Of a stretch of 38,014 bases of DNA, positions 26,348 through 35,439 are shown one piece after another; position 1 is the stretch's first letter; the number at the start of each line of letters is the position of its first letter. The notes below the pieces were generated by a model. The model searched no databases. It was not told the DNA's origin and saw only the letters and a program-made list of their open reading frames with translations. Source of the DNA: Burkholderiales bacterium (GTDB lineage Bacteria > Pseudomonadota > Gammaproteobacteria > Burkholderiales > Burkholderiaceae_C); assembly GCA_003963115.1 (NCBI GenBank), contig RXJQ01000042.1, positions 1-38,014 on the forward strand, read 5' to 3'. The position numbers and the translations under genes were made by a program.

Positions 26348-28642
26348 GTGGACCCCACCTCCGAGCCCGATCTGATCGAAGAACCGATTGGTGCACCTGA
26401 GCAGGATTTCGCTGCAGGTGAGGGCGCAGCCTTGTCCGCCGACCCCTTGCTGGAAGCCGTGATCTGGCTCTGCCATCACCACGGCATCGACCGCAGTCAC
26501 GCTTCCGTGCTCGACGGTCTGCAACTGGGCGAACATGGGATGAGCCCGACCCAGGCCGTGCAGGTGCTCAAGCAGATTGGCTTCAGTGCCACCCTGGTCA
26601 AGCGCCCGCCCAGCAAGGTGCTGTCGCTGCTGATGCCGGTGGTGATGCTGCTCAGGAACGGCGACGCGGTCATCCTGACGCGGCGCATCGGTTCGCGCTC
26701 GAAGCGGGCAGGGGGTACGCGCTACGAGGTGCTGATGCCGGGCTCCGGCAACGAGGTCTGCACCGCAACGGAAGAAGAATTGCTGCCTGAATACTCGGGC
26801 TATACGCTGCTGGCGGCGCTCAAGCCAGGCACCGTGCATGGCGACCGCGAGCGGCAACAGGAGTCGCCCTCGCACTGGCTGTGGGCCACGCTCAAGCGCT
26901 ACGTGCCGTACTACCGCTCGGCCATGTTGGCGGCGCTCTTGAGCAACATGCTCATGCTGGTAACGGGTTTTTTCACCTCCATTGTCTACGACAAGGTGAT
27001 CCCGCACGACGCCATGGTGACCATGTGGTCGCTGGGCATCGGCACCCTGCTGGGCATCTTCTTCGACCTGGTTGCGCGCCAGCTGCGCAGCTACCTGATC
27101 GACACGGCCGGCAAGAAGGCTGACCTGATCATGGGCAATATGCTGTTCAACCAGGCGCTGAGTATCCGCCTGGAGCACAAACCCGATTCGGCCGGCTCGT
27201 TCGCCCACCGCTTGTCTCAGATCGAGGTGGTGCGCGAATTCTCGACATCGGCCAGCGCCTCGGTGATGACCGATCTGCCCTTCATCTTCCTGTTTATCCT
27301 GATGACCTATGTGGTGGCCGGGCCGCTGGTGTTCGTGCTGCTGATCGCGGTGCCGACCGTGCTGGGCCTGTCAATCGGCATACAGCGCATGCTGCGCCGC
27401 TCGATGCGCGCCAACATGGCCCAGCATGCGGACTTGCAGGGCGTGCTGGTCGAGGCGATGGAAGGGCTGGAGGATGTGCGCGCTGCTGGTGCGGCGGGCT
27501 ATTTCTCCAGGCGCTATGAAGCGGCCAACGCGGCGGCGGCGGCGTCGGCCCTGCGCTCGCGGGCCATTGCCAGCCTGGTCAACAACTTCTCGGCCATCAC
27601 GCAGCCCCTGGTCACCGTGGCCATGCTGATGTGGGGCGTGGTGCTGATCAAGGACGGGCAGATCTCGGGTGGTTCGCTGATCGGCGCGGTGATGTTTGCC
27701 GGCCGCGCCGTGGCGCCGCTGACGGCGGTGGTGTCGCTGGCCAGCCGCTATCAAGGGGCCAAGGCCGCCTTGATGATCCTCAACGACCTGATGGCCATGC
27801 CCACCGAGCGCGTGCCGGGCAAGCAGTACCTCTCGCGCAAGAGCATCAAGGGTCAACTGGGCATGCACGATGTGACCTTTGCCTATCCCAAAGGCAAGCA
27901 CGACCACGCGCCCATGGTGCTCAAGGGCGTCAATTTGCAGATCCAGCCGGGTGAGCGCATCGCCATCCTGGGCAAGATCGGCAGCGGCAAATCGACCATT
28001 TTGCGCATGCTGGCTGGGCTTTACCAACCGAGCGATGGTTTCGTGGAAGTCGATGGCATCGACCTGCGGCAGATCGACCCGGTGGACTTCCGCTCGCACG
28101 TGGGCTTTGTCTCGCAGGAACCGCGCCTGTTCTACGGCACATTGAAGGAAAACGTGCTGCTGGGCCGCGCGCATGCCGACGTGGGCCACTTCCTGGAGGT
28201 CGCGCGCCAGACCGGCCTGGACAAGCTGGCCTCCGCGCACCCCATGGGCTACGATCTGCCGGTAGGTGAGATGGGTTCGCTGCTGTCTGGTGGTCAGCGG
28301 CAACTGGTGGCGCTGGCGCGCTGCCTGGTCACCAAATCGCAAGTGCTGTTGATGGACGAGCCGACCAGCTCGATGGACGCGCAGTCTGAAGCCAGCTTCA
28401 TCAACCACCTGCGTTCTGCCGTGCATGGCCAGACGCTGATCGTGGTCACGCACCGCCCGGCGCTGCTGGACGTGGTGGACCGCATCATTGTGGTGGACGG
28501 CGGCAAGATCCTGGCCGATGGCCCCAAGGCCCATGTGCTGGCGATGCTGGCTGGCCAGAAGTCGGCTCACGTGCAGGCCGTGCCCCCTCAACAACCGAAC
28601 GCCGTGCCACAGCCGCAGCGTGAACTGGCCGCAGCAGGTTGA
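26348..28642 (+). CDS. Type I secretion ABC transporter, LapB/HlyB-like
   Basis: The 764-residue protein has an N-terminal C39-peptidase-like domain (about 30-150). It lacks the Q-x5-C-G active-site arrangement, as in transporters of RTX-type substrates without a cleaved leader. Next comes a membrane domain (about 180-460) with several helices, then an ABC ATPase with Walker A GKIGSGKST (near 541), signature LSGGQRQ (near 645) and Walker B LLMDEPTSSMD (near 666). It would bind the C-terminal signal of a secreted protein and drive export in one step from cytoplasm to outside. The GTG at 26348, with GGGAG about 8 bp upstream, is preferred; a TTG one codon earlier is also possible. It heads the operon with the adaptor and outer-membrane genes. 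Confidence 0.93.
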   Translation: MDPTSEPDLIEEPIGAPEQDFAAGEGAALSADPLLEAVIWLCHHHGIDRSHASVLDGLQLGEHGMSPTQAVQVLKQIGFSATLVKRPPSKVLSLLMPVVMLLRNGDAVILTRRIGSRSKRAGGTRYEVLMPGSGNEVCTATEEELLPEYSGYTLLAALKPGTVHGDRERQQESPSHWLWATLKRYVPYYRSAMLAALLSNMLMLVTGFFTSIVYDKVIPHDAMVTMWSLGIGTLLGIFFDLVARQLRSYLIDTAGKKADLIMGNMLFNQALSIRLEHKPDSAGSFAHRLSQIEVVREFSTSASASVMTDLPFIFLFILMTYVVAGPLVFVLLIAVPTVLGLSIGIQRMLRRSMRANMAQHADLQGVLVEAMEGLEDVRAAGAAGYFSRRYEAANAAAAASALRSRAIASLVNNFSAITQPLVTVAMLMWGVVLIKDGQISGGSLIGAVMFAGRAVAPLTAVVSLASRYQGAKAALMILNDLMAMPTERVPGKQYLSRKSIKGQLGMHDVTFAYPKGKHDHAPMVLKGVNLQIQPGERIAILGKIGSGKSTILRMLAGLYQPSDGFVEVDGIDLRQIDPVDFRSHVGFVSQEPRLFYGTLKENVLLGRAHADVGHFLEVARQTGLDKLASAHPMGYDLPVGEMGSLLSGGQRQLVALARCLVTKSQVLLMDEPTSSMDAQSEASFINHLRSAVHGQTLIVVTHRPALLDVVDRIIVVDGGKILADGPKAHVLAMLAGQKSAHVQAVPPQQPNAVPQPQRELAAAG

Positions 28643-28650
28643 GGTCGCGC

Positions 28651-29889
28651 ATGGCACTGAATCTTTCGAGACGATCGGCTGACGGGGTGGCGTTCCCCGG
28701 CGACGAAGAGTTCATCTCCGGTATCAAGCAGGCCGAGCTCGTGCGGGCCGCACCACAGGCCGTCTGGGCCATCTACCTGATGCTGACGGTGGTCGTCGTG
28801 GCGATTACCTGGGCATCGCTGGCGCGGGTCGAGCAGATCACCAAGGCCGAGGGCAAGGTGGTGTCCGACGGGCGTGAGCAGGTCATCGCAAGCCTGGAAG
28901 GCGGCATCCTGCGCAACATGCTGGTGCGCGAAGGGATGATGGTCGAGAAGGGGCAAGACCTCTTGCAGATCGATCCCACGCGTGCCGAAGCCCAGCAGAA
29001 CGAAGGCGAGGCCAAGCGCCTGGCGCTGAGCGGCACGCTGGCAAGACTGCTGGCTGAGTCCACCGGCAAGCCGCTGCTGTTTCCCAAGGAAGTGCTGGCC
29101 TTGCCGCAGATCGTGCACGACGAGACCGAGTCTTACGATGCCCGCCGGCAGGCGCTGGAAGAAGCCGTTGGCGTGACACGCCGCAGCCTGGGCTTGCTGC
29201 GCCGCGAGCTGGCGATGGCGGAGCGCATGTCGTCCAAGGGGCTGATGTCCGAGGTGGAAGTGATGCGGCTGGAGCGCCAGGTCAATGACCTGACCTTGCA
29301 GATCCAGGAGCGCGTCAACCGCTTCAGGCAGGACGCCAGTGGTGAGCTGGTGAAGGTGCGCACCGAGCTGGCCCAGCTGGAAGAGCAGATGGTGGTCAAG
29401 CAGGACATGCTGACCCGCACGACCTTGAAGTCACCCGTGAAGGGCCTCGTCAAGAACATCCGCATCGCCACCGTGGGCGGCGTGGTGCCGGCCGGGGCGC
29501 CCATCATGGAAATCCTGCCGATTGGCCCTCGCGTGCTGATCGAGGCGCGCATCAAGCCCTCTGACATCGGCTTCGTGCACGTGGGCCTGCCCGTGACCAT
29601 CAAGCTCAGTGCCTACGACTACTACATGTACGGCGGCCTCAAGGGCACGATCGACTACATCAGCCCCGATTCCCTGGGCGATGACCCCACCAAGACCGGT
29701 GGGCATGACACCACTTACTACCGGGCGCTGATCCGCTCGGACGTGTCCACCCTGCATCTGGGTAAGAAGCCGCTGGCCGTAATGCCCGGCATGACCGCTT
29801 CGGTCGAGGTGCGGACCGGCGAGAAGACCGTTGCGCAGTACCTGCTGCTGCCAATGATCAAGTCCCAGGAAGCTTTCACAGAGCGTTGA
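28651..29889 (+). CDS. Type I secretion adaptor, HlyD/LapC-like
   Basis: The 412-residue product has one membrane helix (residues 38-58), a lipoyl half (GKVVSDGREQVIASLEGG), a long coiled-coil hairpin (about 105-255), the second lipoyl half (LKSPVKGLVKNIRIATVGG) and a beta-barrel end. The IASLEGGILRNMLVREG block is typical of HlyD/LapC adaptors. It bridges the ABC transporter and the TolC-like channel. The ATG at 28651 has GGTTGAGG upstream, overlapping the transporter's stop region, with an 8-bp gap. An in-frame TTG at 28639 overlaps the previous gene and is not needed. Confidence 0.93.
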   Translation: MALNLSRRSADGVAFPGDEEFISGIKQAELVRAAPQAVWAIYLMLTVVVVAITWASLARVEQITKAEGKVVSDGREQVIASLEGGILRNMLVREGMMVEKGQDLLQIDPTRAEAQQNEGEAKRLALSGTLARLLAESTGKPLLFPKEVLALPQIVHDETESYDARRQALEEAVGVTRRSLGLLRRELAMAERMSSKGLMSEVEVMRLERQVNDLTLQIQERVNRFRQDASGELVKVRTELAQLEEQMVVKQDMLTRTTLKSPVKGLVKNIRIATVGGVVPAGAPIMEILPIGPRVLIEARIKPSDIGFVHVGLPVTIKLSAYDYYMYGGLKGTIDYISPDSLGDDPTKTGGHDTTYYRALIRSDVSTLHLGKKPLAVMPGMTASVEVRTGEKTVAQYLLLPMIKSQEAFTER

Positions 29890-29892
29890 GTC

Positions 29893-31302
29893 ATGACGAG
29901 CAAGATCCCTTCGATGAAATCGGCCCTGTGCGTGGCCGTGCTGGTGGCCCAGGCCGGGCTGGTGGGGGCCTGGGCACGCTGTGCCGATGACCTCAACGGC
30001 GATGCCAAACCGGAGCGCCCAGCGACCAAGGCCGGGGCCAAGCCAGGTGCGCCTGCGGCTAAGCCCGAGGTGGAAGCGCCCGCTGACCCCATGAGCCAGT
30101 TGCAGATGATCGCCCGCGAGGCCGAGCGCCGCAGCGCCTCGGTGGGGGCAGCCCGTCTGCTGGCCGAAGCCGCCGAATACGATGTGGCCGAAACCAAGGC
30201 AGGGCGCTGGCCGCAGGTGTCGGTCAACGGTACCTTGGGCCCTGGTGGCAGCAAGCAAGACAACGTGACCGTCTCCTCCGGCAACCAGTCCAGCGTGAGC
30301 CTGAACGTGAGCGCGCCCTTGTGGGACAACGGCCGCATCAGCCGCTTGACCGATTGGCGCAGCCAACTGGCGGGATCGGCCAAGTTCGGCGCTGCCGTGA
30401 CCACCGAGCAGGTCGTGCTGGAAGCCGTCAGCGCGGCGCTGGAGCGCAACCGCTATCGCCTGCAGGCTCAGGTCTACCAGCAGTACATGCGCAAGATGAG
30501 CTGCCTGGTCGAGGCACTGGAAGGCATCGTGGCCGAAGACAAGGGCCGCACCAGCGAGCTGATCCAGGCCCGCAAGACCCAGCAGCAGACCGAGCTGCAG
30601 CGCGACCAGGCCCTGGCCCAGAGCCGCCAGAGCGAGATCCGCCTGCGCAAGCTGATCGGCGATCAGGTTCCCCCTGGCGATGGCATCACGATCCCGCTGG
30701 CCAGCGTGCCCGAGATCGGTGAAATCAACCGTCAGATCGAGTTTGGCAACGATGCGCAGCAACTTCGTACCCAGGCCGAGGCCCAGGAAAGTTACGCCAA
30801 GGCCGTGGTGGCCGGGCAGGGGCCTCAATTCGGCTGGAACGTGGGCAAGACCGAGGGCAAGCTGGGCAGCAGCAATGTGTCGTCCTGGCATGCCGGAGTG
30901 ACGGTGAGCTACAGCCTCTTCAATGGCTTCTCGGATGAGGCCACGGCCAAGGCTGCCAACAAGCGTGCCGAGGCCAGCCGCCAGCAGTTGCAGGATCTGC
31001 TCAACACCAAGTTCAGCCGCACCTCGGAGATGTACGACGTGGCGACGAGCGCCTTCGACCGCGCCAAACGCTATGTGGACGTGCTGCGCGACAGCGAAAA
31101 GGTACGCAATTTCACCTTTCAGCAGTGGTCGCAACTGGGGCGCCGCTCGCTGTTCGATGTGATGTCGGCCGAGAGCGATCACTTCAACCTGCGCATCGCC
31201 TACGTCAACGCCTTGCACGATGGCTACCTCGCCAGCGCCCAGTTGCGTTCCATGGGCGCCGGCTTGACCACCTGGCTGACGCCCGAGTCTGTGACGCGCT
31301 GA
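29893..31302 (+). CDS. TolC-family outer-membrane channel of the type I system
   Basis: The 469-residue product has a signal peptide (hydrophobic stretch VAVLVAQAGLVGAWA), a Pro/Ala/Lys-rich linker to about residue 65, and then the TolC repeat pattern. This includes the early block ARLLAEAAEYDVAETKAGRW, the NGTLGPGG strand and the late HAGVTVSYSLFNGFSDEATA strand. It resembles LapE-type channels. It starts 3 bp after the adaptor stop, so the three genes form a complete type I secretion operon. No RTX adhesin or other substrate, and no LapD/LapG-type control genes, are in the window. Confidence 0.9.
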   Translation: MTSKIPSMKSALCVAVLVAQAGLVGAWARCADDLNGDAKPERPATKAGAKPGAPAAKPEVEAPADPMSQLQMIAREAERRSASVGAARLLAEAAEYDVAETKAGRWPQVSVNGTLGPGGSKQDNVTVSSGNQSSVSLNVSAPLWDNGRISRLTDWRSQLAGSAKFGAAVTTEQVVLEAVSAALERNRYRLQAQVYQQYMRKMSCLVEALEGIVAEDKGRTSELIQARKTQQQTELQRDQALAQSRQSEIRLRKLIGDQVPPGDGITIPLASVPEIGEINRQIEFGNDAQQLRTQAEAQESYAKAVVAGQGPQFGWNVGKTEGKLGSSNVSSWHAGVTVSYSLFNGFSDEATAKAANKRAEASRQQLQDLLNTKFSRTSEMYDVATSAFDRAKRYVDVLRDSEKVRNFTFQQWSQLGRRSLFDVMSAESDHFNLRIAYVNALHDGYLASAQLRSMGAGLTTWLTPESVTR

Positions 31303-31314
31303 GGCATTCCGAAC

Positions 31315-31348
31315 GCGTGACAAGCCCAATTTGACGGGTTTTTCACGC
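31315..31348 (+). terminator. Hairpin after the type I secretion operon
   Basis: GCGTGA (31315-31320) pairs with TCACGC (31343-31348), and inside it AAGCCC (31322-31327) pairs with GGGTTT (31336-31341) with one G-T pair. The short inner stem followed by TTT could itself terminate. The T tract is weak, so read-through into the glycosyltransferase genes is possible. Confidence 0.5.
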
Positions 31349-31431
31349 TTTGTTGGCCTGAGTACCCGAGGGGGCACTCCCCTAATCTTGGTCCTGCGGC
31401 GAGGATCGCCGTGTTCTGACGGGCCAATGAG

Positions 31432-33498
31432 ATGGGAAATCGACCTTTTGCCACTTTTCACCCTGCACAGGAAGCGGTTTCGACGCTGGTGAAGGAGGTG
31501 AGTGCCGCAGCCCAGGCCGCGCCGGTCCAGCGTCAACCAACCCCGGAACAGACGGTGCAACAGCAGCCCCCCGAGCAGCCTCCCCAACAGCCCGCGCTGC
31601 CGCAAGCGGTCCAGCCCCAGTCCACGCAAGATCAGGCCACCCTGATCCGCGGCATCGAGCTGCAAAACGCCGGTCAGTTGACCGAGGCCGAGGCCATCTT
31701 CACCAGCTACCTGCAAACGCACCCCTGCGACGGCATTGCGACGTACTCGCTGGCGGTGATCCTGATGCATCGGCAAGACCATGCCCGTGCCCTGGCCATT
31801 TTGCAACCCTGCGTGGCCGTCACCCCCGGTTTCGCGCCCGTGTGGATGGCCTATGCCAACGCGCTGCAGAACGTGGGGCGTCGCGACGAGGCCCTGGCCG
31901 CCTACGACAAGGCGGTGACGATCAACCCCCAGTACACCGAAGCGCTGATCAACAGCGGCGTGCTGCTGCGCGAACAGCATCGCCATGCCGAAGCACTGAT
32001 CCGCTTCCAGCAAGTGCTGACCATCAAGCCCGACCATGAAACGGCTCTGGGCAATAGCGGCATCATCCTGACCGAGTTCAAGCGCACCGAAGAGGCCGTG
32101 GCCATCTTCCAGCGCCTCCTGACCGTCAACCCCAACTACGACTGGGGTCTGGGCCTGCTCGGCTATGAGCGCCTGCATGCCTGCGACTGGACCGACTTCG
32201 ACGCCATGGCCCAGCGCATCGTCGAAGGCATCCATCAGGGTCGCAAGACCTGCAAGTCCTTGCCGTTGATGGCCTTCTCGGACGACGTAGCCGCGCACCA
32301 GATCAGCTCCCGCCTGTTCGGCCAGCGCTTCCCCCAGTCCAAGCAGCCGCTGTGGACGGGTCAGCGCTACAACCACAAGAAGATCCGCCTGGCCTATGTC
32401 TCGCCCGACCTGCGCGAGCACCCTGTGGGCCACCTGATGTGCGGCATCTTCGAGCACCACGACAAGGCACGCTTCGAGACCATCGCCATCTCGCTGGGCA
32501 TCGACGACAAGAGCCGCCTGCGCAGCCGCATGCTCAGCTGCTTCGACACGTTCGTCGACGCCCGCATGATGACCTCGCGCCAGATCGCCGAGCTGATGCG
32601 CGAGATGGAAGTGGACATCGCCGTGGACCTGGCCGGCTACACCGCCGATTCGCGCACCGATGTGTTCGCCCATCGCCCCGCACCCGTACACGTGAACTAC
32701 CTGGGCTACCCCGGCACCTTGGGCCTGCCCTATATGGACTACATCATCGCCGACCGCTACGTGATCCCCGAGGAACACCAGCGCTTCTACGACGAGAAGG
32801 TGGTCTACCTGCCCGATGCTTATCTGCCCACCGATGCCGGCCTGAAGATCGCCGAGCGCACGCCCACGCGCGAAGAGTGCGGCCTGCCCGAAGAGGCCGT
32901 GGTGTTCTGCTCCTTCAGCCACGACTACAAGATCAACCCGCCTCTGTTCGACATCTGGATGCGCCTGCTGCACCAGGTGCCTGGCAGCGTGCTGTGGCTG
33001 ATGTCGCGTGGCCAGGCCGCCCAGACGCATCTGCGCAATGAGGCTGCCAAGCGGGGCATCGACCCGTCTCGCCTGGTGTTCGCCACGCGCGTGCCCATGG
33101 TGGAAGACCACCTGGCCCGCTACCGCCAGGCCGACGTCTTCCTGGACACGCACCCCTACAACGCCCACACGACCGCCGCCGATGCCCTGATGGCCGGCCT
33201 GCCCGTGGTGACCTTCATGGGCGGCGCCTTCCCGGCGCGCGTGGCGGCCAGCCTGCTGCACGCCATCGGCATGCCGGAGCTGGTGGCCGACTCGAAAGAA
33301 GGCTATGAGGCCCTGGCCCTGAAGCTGGCCCAGGACCGGCCGCTGCGCGAGTCGCTGCGCACCAAGCTGGCTGCCAACCAGAAGACGCATGCCCTGTTTG
33401 ACACGGACCGCTTCTGCCGCAACATGGAGGCGATCTACATCTCGATGTGGCGCCGGGCGGAGCTGGGCCAAGCCCATGACCAGTTGAGTGGTGACTGA
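31432..33498 (+). CDS. SPINDLY/OGT-family protein glycosyltransferase (GT41)
   Basis: The 688-residue product has a Pro/Gln-rich, probably disordered N-terminus (about 30-65), then TPR repeats (about 70-235), then a GT41 catalytic domain (about 315-680). Diagnostic catalytic blocks are SPDLREHPVGHL, DLAGYTADSRTDVFAHRPAP, VNYLGYPGTLG, YIIADRYVIPEEH, CSFSHDYKINP and DTHPYNAHTTAADALMAGLP. Enzymes of this family transfer a sugar from a UDP-sugar to Ser/Thr (or Asn in the HMW1C-like branch) of proteins in the cytoplasm; the TPRs recognise the acceptor. The donor and target here are unknown. It directly follows a type I secretion operon and precedes two other putative glycosyltransferases. The ribosome site is weak. 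Confidence 0.9.
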   Translation: MGNRPFATFHPAQEAVSTLVKEVSAAAQAAPVQRQPTPEQTVQQQPPEQPPQQPALPQAVQPQSTQDQATLIRGIELQNAGQLTEAEAIFTSYLQTHPCDGIATYSLAVILMHRQDHARALAILQPCVAVTPGFAPVWMAYANALQNVGRRDEALAAYDKAVTINPQYTEALINSGVLLREQHRHAEALIRFQQVLTIKPDHETALGNSGIILTEFKRTEEAVAIFQRLLTVNPNYDWGLGLLGYERLHACDWTDFDAMAQRIVEGIHQGRKTCKSLPLMAFSDDVAAHQISSRLFGQRFPQSKQPLWTGQRYNHKKIRLAYVSPDLREHPVGHLMCGIFEHHDKARFETIAISLGIDDKSRLRSRMLSCFDTFVDARMMTSRQIAELMREMEVDIAVDLAGYTADSRTDVFAHRPAPVHVNYLGYPGTLGLPYMDYIIADRYVIPEEHQRFYDEKVVYLPDAYLPTDAGLKIAERTPTREECGLPEEAVVFCSFSHDYKINPPLFDIWMRLLHQVPGSVLWLMSRGQAAQTHLRNEAAKRGIDPSRLVFATRVPMVEDHLARYRQADVFLDTHPYNAHTTAADALMAGLPVVTFMGGAFPARVAASLLHAIGMPELVADSKEGYEALALKLAQDRPLRESLRTKLAANQKTHALFDTDRFCRNMEAIYISMWRRAELGQAHDQLSGD

Positions 33499-33523
33499 CC
33501 AAAGCACCCCAGGAGCACCGAGC

Positions 33524-34612
33524 ATGGCTCAGCCCAATATCCATACCGTCTTCCAGCAGATCGAGAACCGCACGCTGCCCGTGCAGCAGTCGTCCGAGCT
33601 GGTGAAGTTTGCGCAAAGCGATCTGTTCTTCCACCTGGCCGCAATGAAGAACAGCCGCAGCCAGGTGCTGAAGGCCTGCTTCGCTGACAAGGGCTTTGGC
33701 CGCGTGATCCTGGGTGCCAACATCAATGGCTTTGGCTGCCAGATCGCAGGCTGCAAGGTGGAGTACCTGGAGAAGGGCTTCTTTGCCGAACCTGATGAAG
33801 CCATTCGCGCAGACAAGCGCGCGCACCTAGACGGCGCCGTCGTCATCGTCAACAACAACGACGTGGGGCAGCACCAAGCCGAGTTCGCCGATTTCTACGC
33901 GCGTTGCGACAAGACCATCTTCGTGGCCTGGGACTGGGACAACCACCACTGGCTGGACCTGAGCACCTTCCTGTCTGCTCACAGCGATATCTACGCACCG
34001 GCCCACCATGAGAACCTCTACCTCTTGAGCCGCTACAACTGGGCCACGCTGGGCCCCGTGTACTGCGCTACCGTGCAGTGGTCGCGCCAGTTCCTGGCGG
34101 ACAACGTGGCCAAGCTGGTCACGGCCAAGCGCTCGAACGCACCACTGGGCAAGCACATCCCCTATGCTCCGTTCACCTACCGCAACCGCGTGGTGAGCAC
34201 GCTCAGCCAGCACTATCCGTCCATCGGCTTTTCTGACCGCAACTTCCACGTGCGCACGCCGGACGAGCGCCTGGAGGAGTGGTACTCGCACAAGGTGCAC
34301 TGGATTGCGCCGGTGCTCAATGACGTGGCCATCCGCATTTTCGACGCGCTCAGCTCGGGCGGCATCCCCGTGGTGCCGGCATCAATGCAATTCCTGCCGC
34401 CGATTCGCGACATCAGCCGCGACCACATCGTGTTCAGCACGCCCGATGACATCATGAACCCCAAGCCGCTGATCGAGCGCGCCGTGGCCATGTTCGACGC
34501 CGGCGGTGCCGACGGCATCGTGGCCCGCCATCGCTATGCGCTGGACCACCACCATGGCGACCAGCGCATGGCCGACATCCTGCGCGCCGTGAAGGAGCGT
34601 TTTGCAGCATGA
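33524..34612 (+). CDS. Putative glycosyltransferase of unrecognised family
   Basis: The 362-residue product has no signal peptide and no membrane helices. It contains DNHHWLDLSTFLSAHSDIYAP and, near the C-terminus, FDALSSGGIPVVPASMQFLP followed by RDHIVFSTPDDI. The second stretch has the form of the donor-site region of GT-B fold transferases (compare exostosin-type sequences, where ALSxGxIPV precedes a loop). I cannot name the family with certainty. The ATG at 33524 is preferred, with AGGAG at 33511-33515. It is 25 bp after the OGT-like gene and overlaps the next gene by 4 bp, so it probably works on the same glycan. Confidence 0.65.
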   Translation: MAQPNIHTVFQQIENRTLPVQQSSELVKFAQSDLFFHLAAMKNSRSQVLKACFADKGFGRVILGANINGFGCQIAGCKVEYLEKGFFAEPDEAIRADKRAHLDGAVVIVNNNDVGQHQAEFADFYARCDKTIFVAWDWDNHHWLDLSTFLSAHSDIYAPAHHENLYLLSRYNWATLGPVYCATVQWSRQFLADNVAKLVTAKRSNAPLGKHIPYAPFTYRNRVVSTLSQHYPSIGFSDRNFHVRTPDERLEEWYSHKVHWIAPVLNDVAIRIFDALSSGGIPVVPASMQFLPPIRDISRDHIVFSTPDDIMNPKPLIERAVAMFDAGGADGIVARHRYALDHHHGDQRMADILRAVKERFAA

Positions 34613-35433
34613 GAGCCTCCTGCGCCATCGTCACCCCCATCTACCGCGCCGAACTGGAGCCGCTGGAGAAGTTCTCGCTGGACTACTCGTTCAGGCAGCT
34701 TCAAACCGGCCGCGACCTGTTCTTCGTTGCCCCCGAGCACCTGGACGTGAGCTACTACGCCACGCACTTTCCAGGCGTGCCTGTCATGCGTTTCGACAAT
34801 GGCTACTTCGCTTCGGTGAAGGGCTACAACCGCCTGCTGCTGAACCCGGCGTTCTACGCGCACTTCGGGGGCAGCCACGAGTTCACGCTGATCCTGCAGA
34901 CAGACGCCATCTTGCTGCGTGACGAGCTGGACCACTGGTGCAGCCAGCCCTGGGACTATGTGGGGGCGCCCTGGCCGGATGGCCTGGAGGTGCTGCTGAA
35001 CCTGGACTGCTTTGGCGGAGAGCTGGGCAAGAAGGTCAAGGTCCACGTGGGCAATGGTGGCCTGAGCCTGCGACGCAATGCGGCTTGCATCGCTTTGCTC
35101 CAGGAGTTTGAGCAGGCCACCGACATGTTCCTGCGCTCAGGCTCGAGCGAAGACATCTTCTTTTCGCTGATCGGCGCGCAGTCGGTGGACTTCAAGATCC
35201 CCAACGAGCGCGTGGCCTCGTTGTTCGCGCTGGAGTTGCAGCCCGAGCGCTATCTGGCCATCAACAAGGGCAGGGCGCCGATGGGCGGCCATGCCTGGTG
35301 GCGCTACAACCAGCCGTTCTGGGTGGCGCAGCTCGACACGCCGCCGCCGGTGTTGGTGCCGGCCGCGGCACCTGGGCGACCGGTGTTGTCGGCCAGTACG
35401 GTGACAGCGGCGTCCTCCACGACGACGCACTGA
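34609..35433 (+). CDS. DUF5672 putative glycosyltransferase
   Basis: The 274-residue product starts ASCAIVTPIYR and contains the DUF5672 blocks FTLILQTDAILLRDELDHW, WDYVGAPWPDG and VHVGNGGLSLRR, with SGSSEDIFFS further on. DUF5672 proteins are related to GT-A sugar transferases; the QTDA block takes the place of the metal-binding DxD. The C-terminal 40 residues are Pro/Ala/Thr-rich and probably disordered. The ATG overlaps the previous stop (ATGA). It is the last gene of the glycosylation block and converges on the DUF4124 gene with only 6 bp between stops. Confidence 0.82.
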   Translation: MRASCAIVTPIYRAELEPLEKFSLDYSFRQLQTGRDLFFVAPEHLDVSYYATHFPGVPVMRFDNGYFASVKGYNRLLLNPAFYAHFGGSHEFTLILQTDAILLRDELDHWCSQPWDYVGAPWPDGLEVLLNLDCFGGELGKKVKVHVGNGGLSLRRNAACIALLQEFEQATDMFLRSGSSEDIFFSLIGAQSVDFKIPNERVASLFALELQPERYLAINKGRAPMGGHAWWRYNQPFWVAQLDTPPPVLVPAAAPGRPVLSASTVTAASSTTTH

Positions 35434-35439
35434 GTCCAA

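Noticed and set aside
26348..26800. Active C39 leader peptidase in the type I transporter
   Set aside because: The N-terminal domain has a Cys (WLCHHHG) but not the Q-x5-C-G active-site pattern, so it looks like a C39-like docking domain.
29431..33525. Open minus-strand frame of 1,364 codons opposite the HlyD, TolC and OGT genes
   Set aside because: It is His/Gly/Leu/Val-rich with no domain pattern and mirrors three real genes; long antisense frames are common in high-GC coding DNA.
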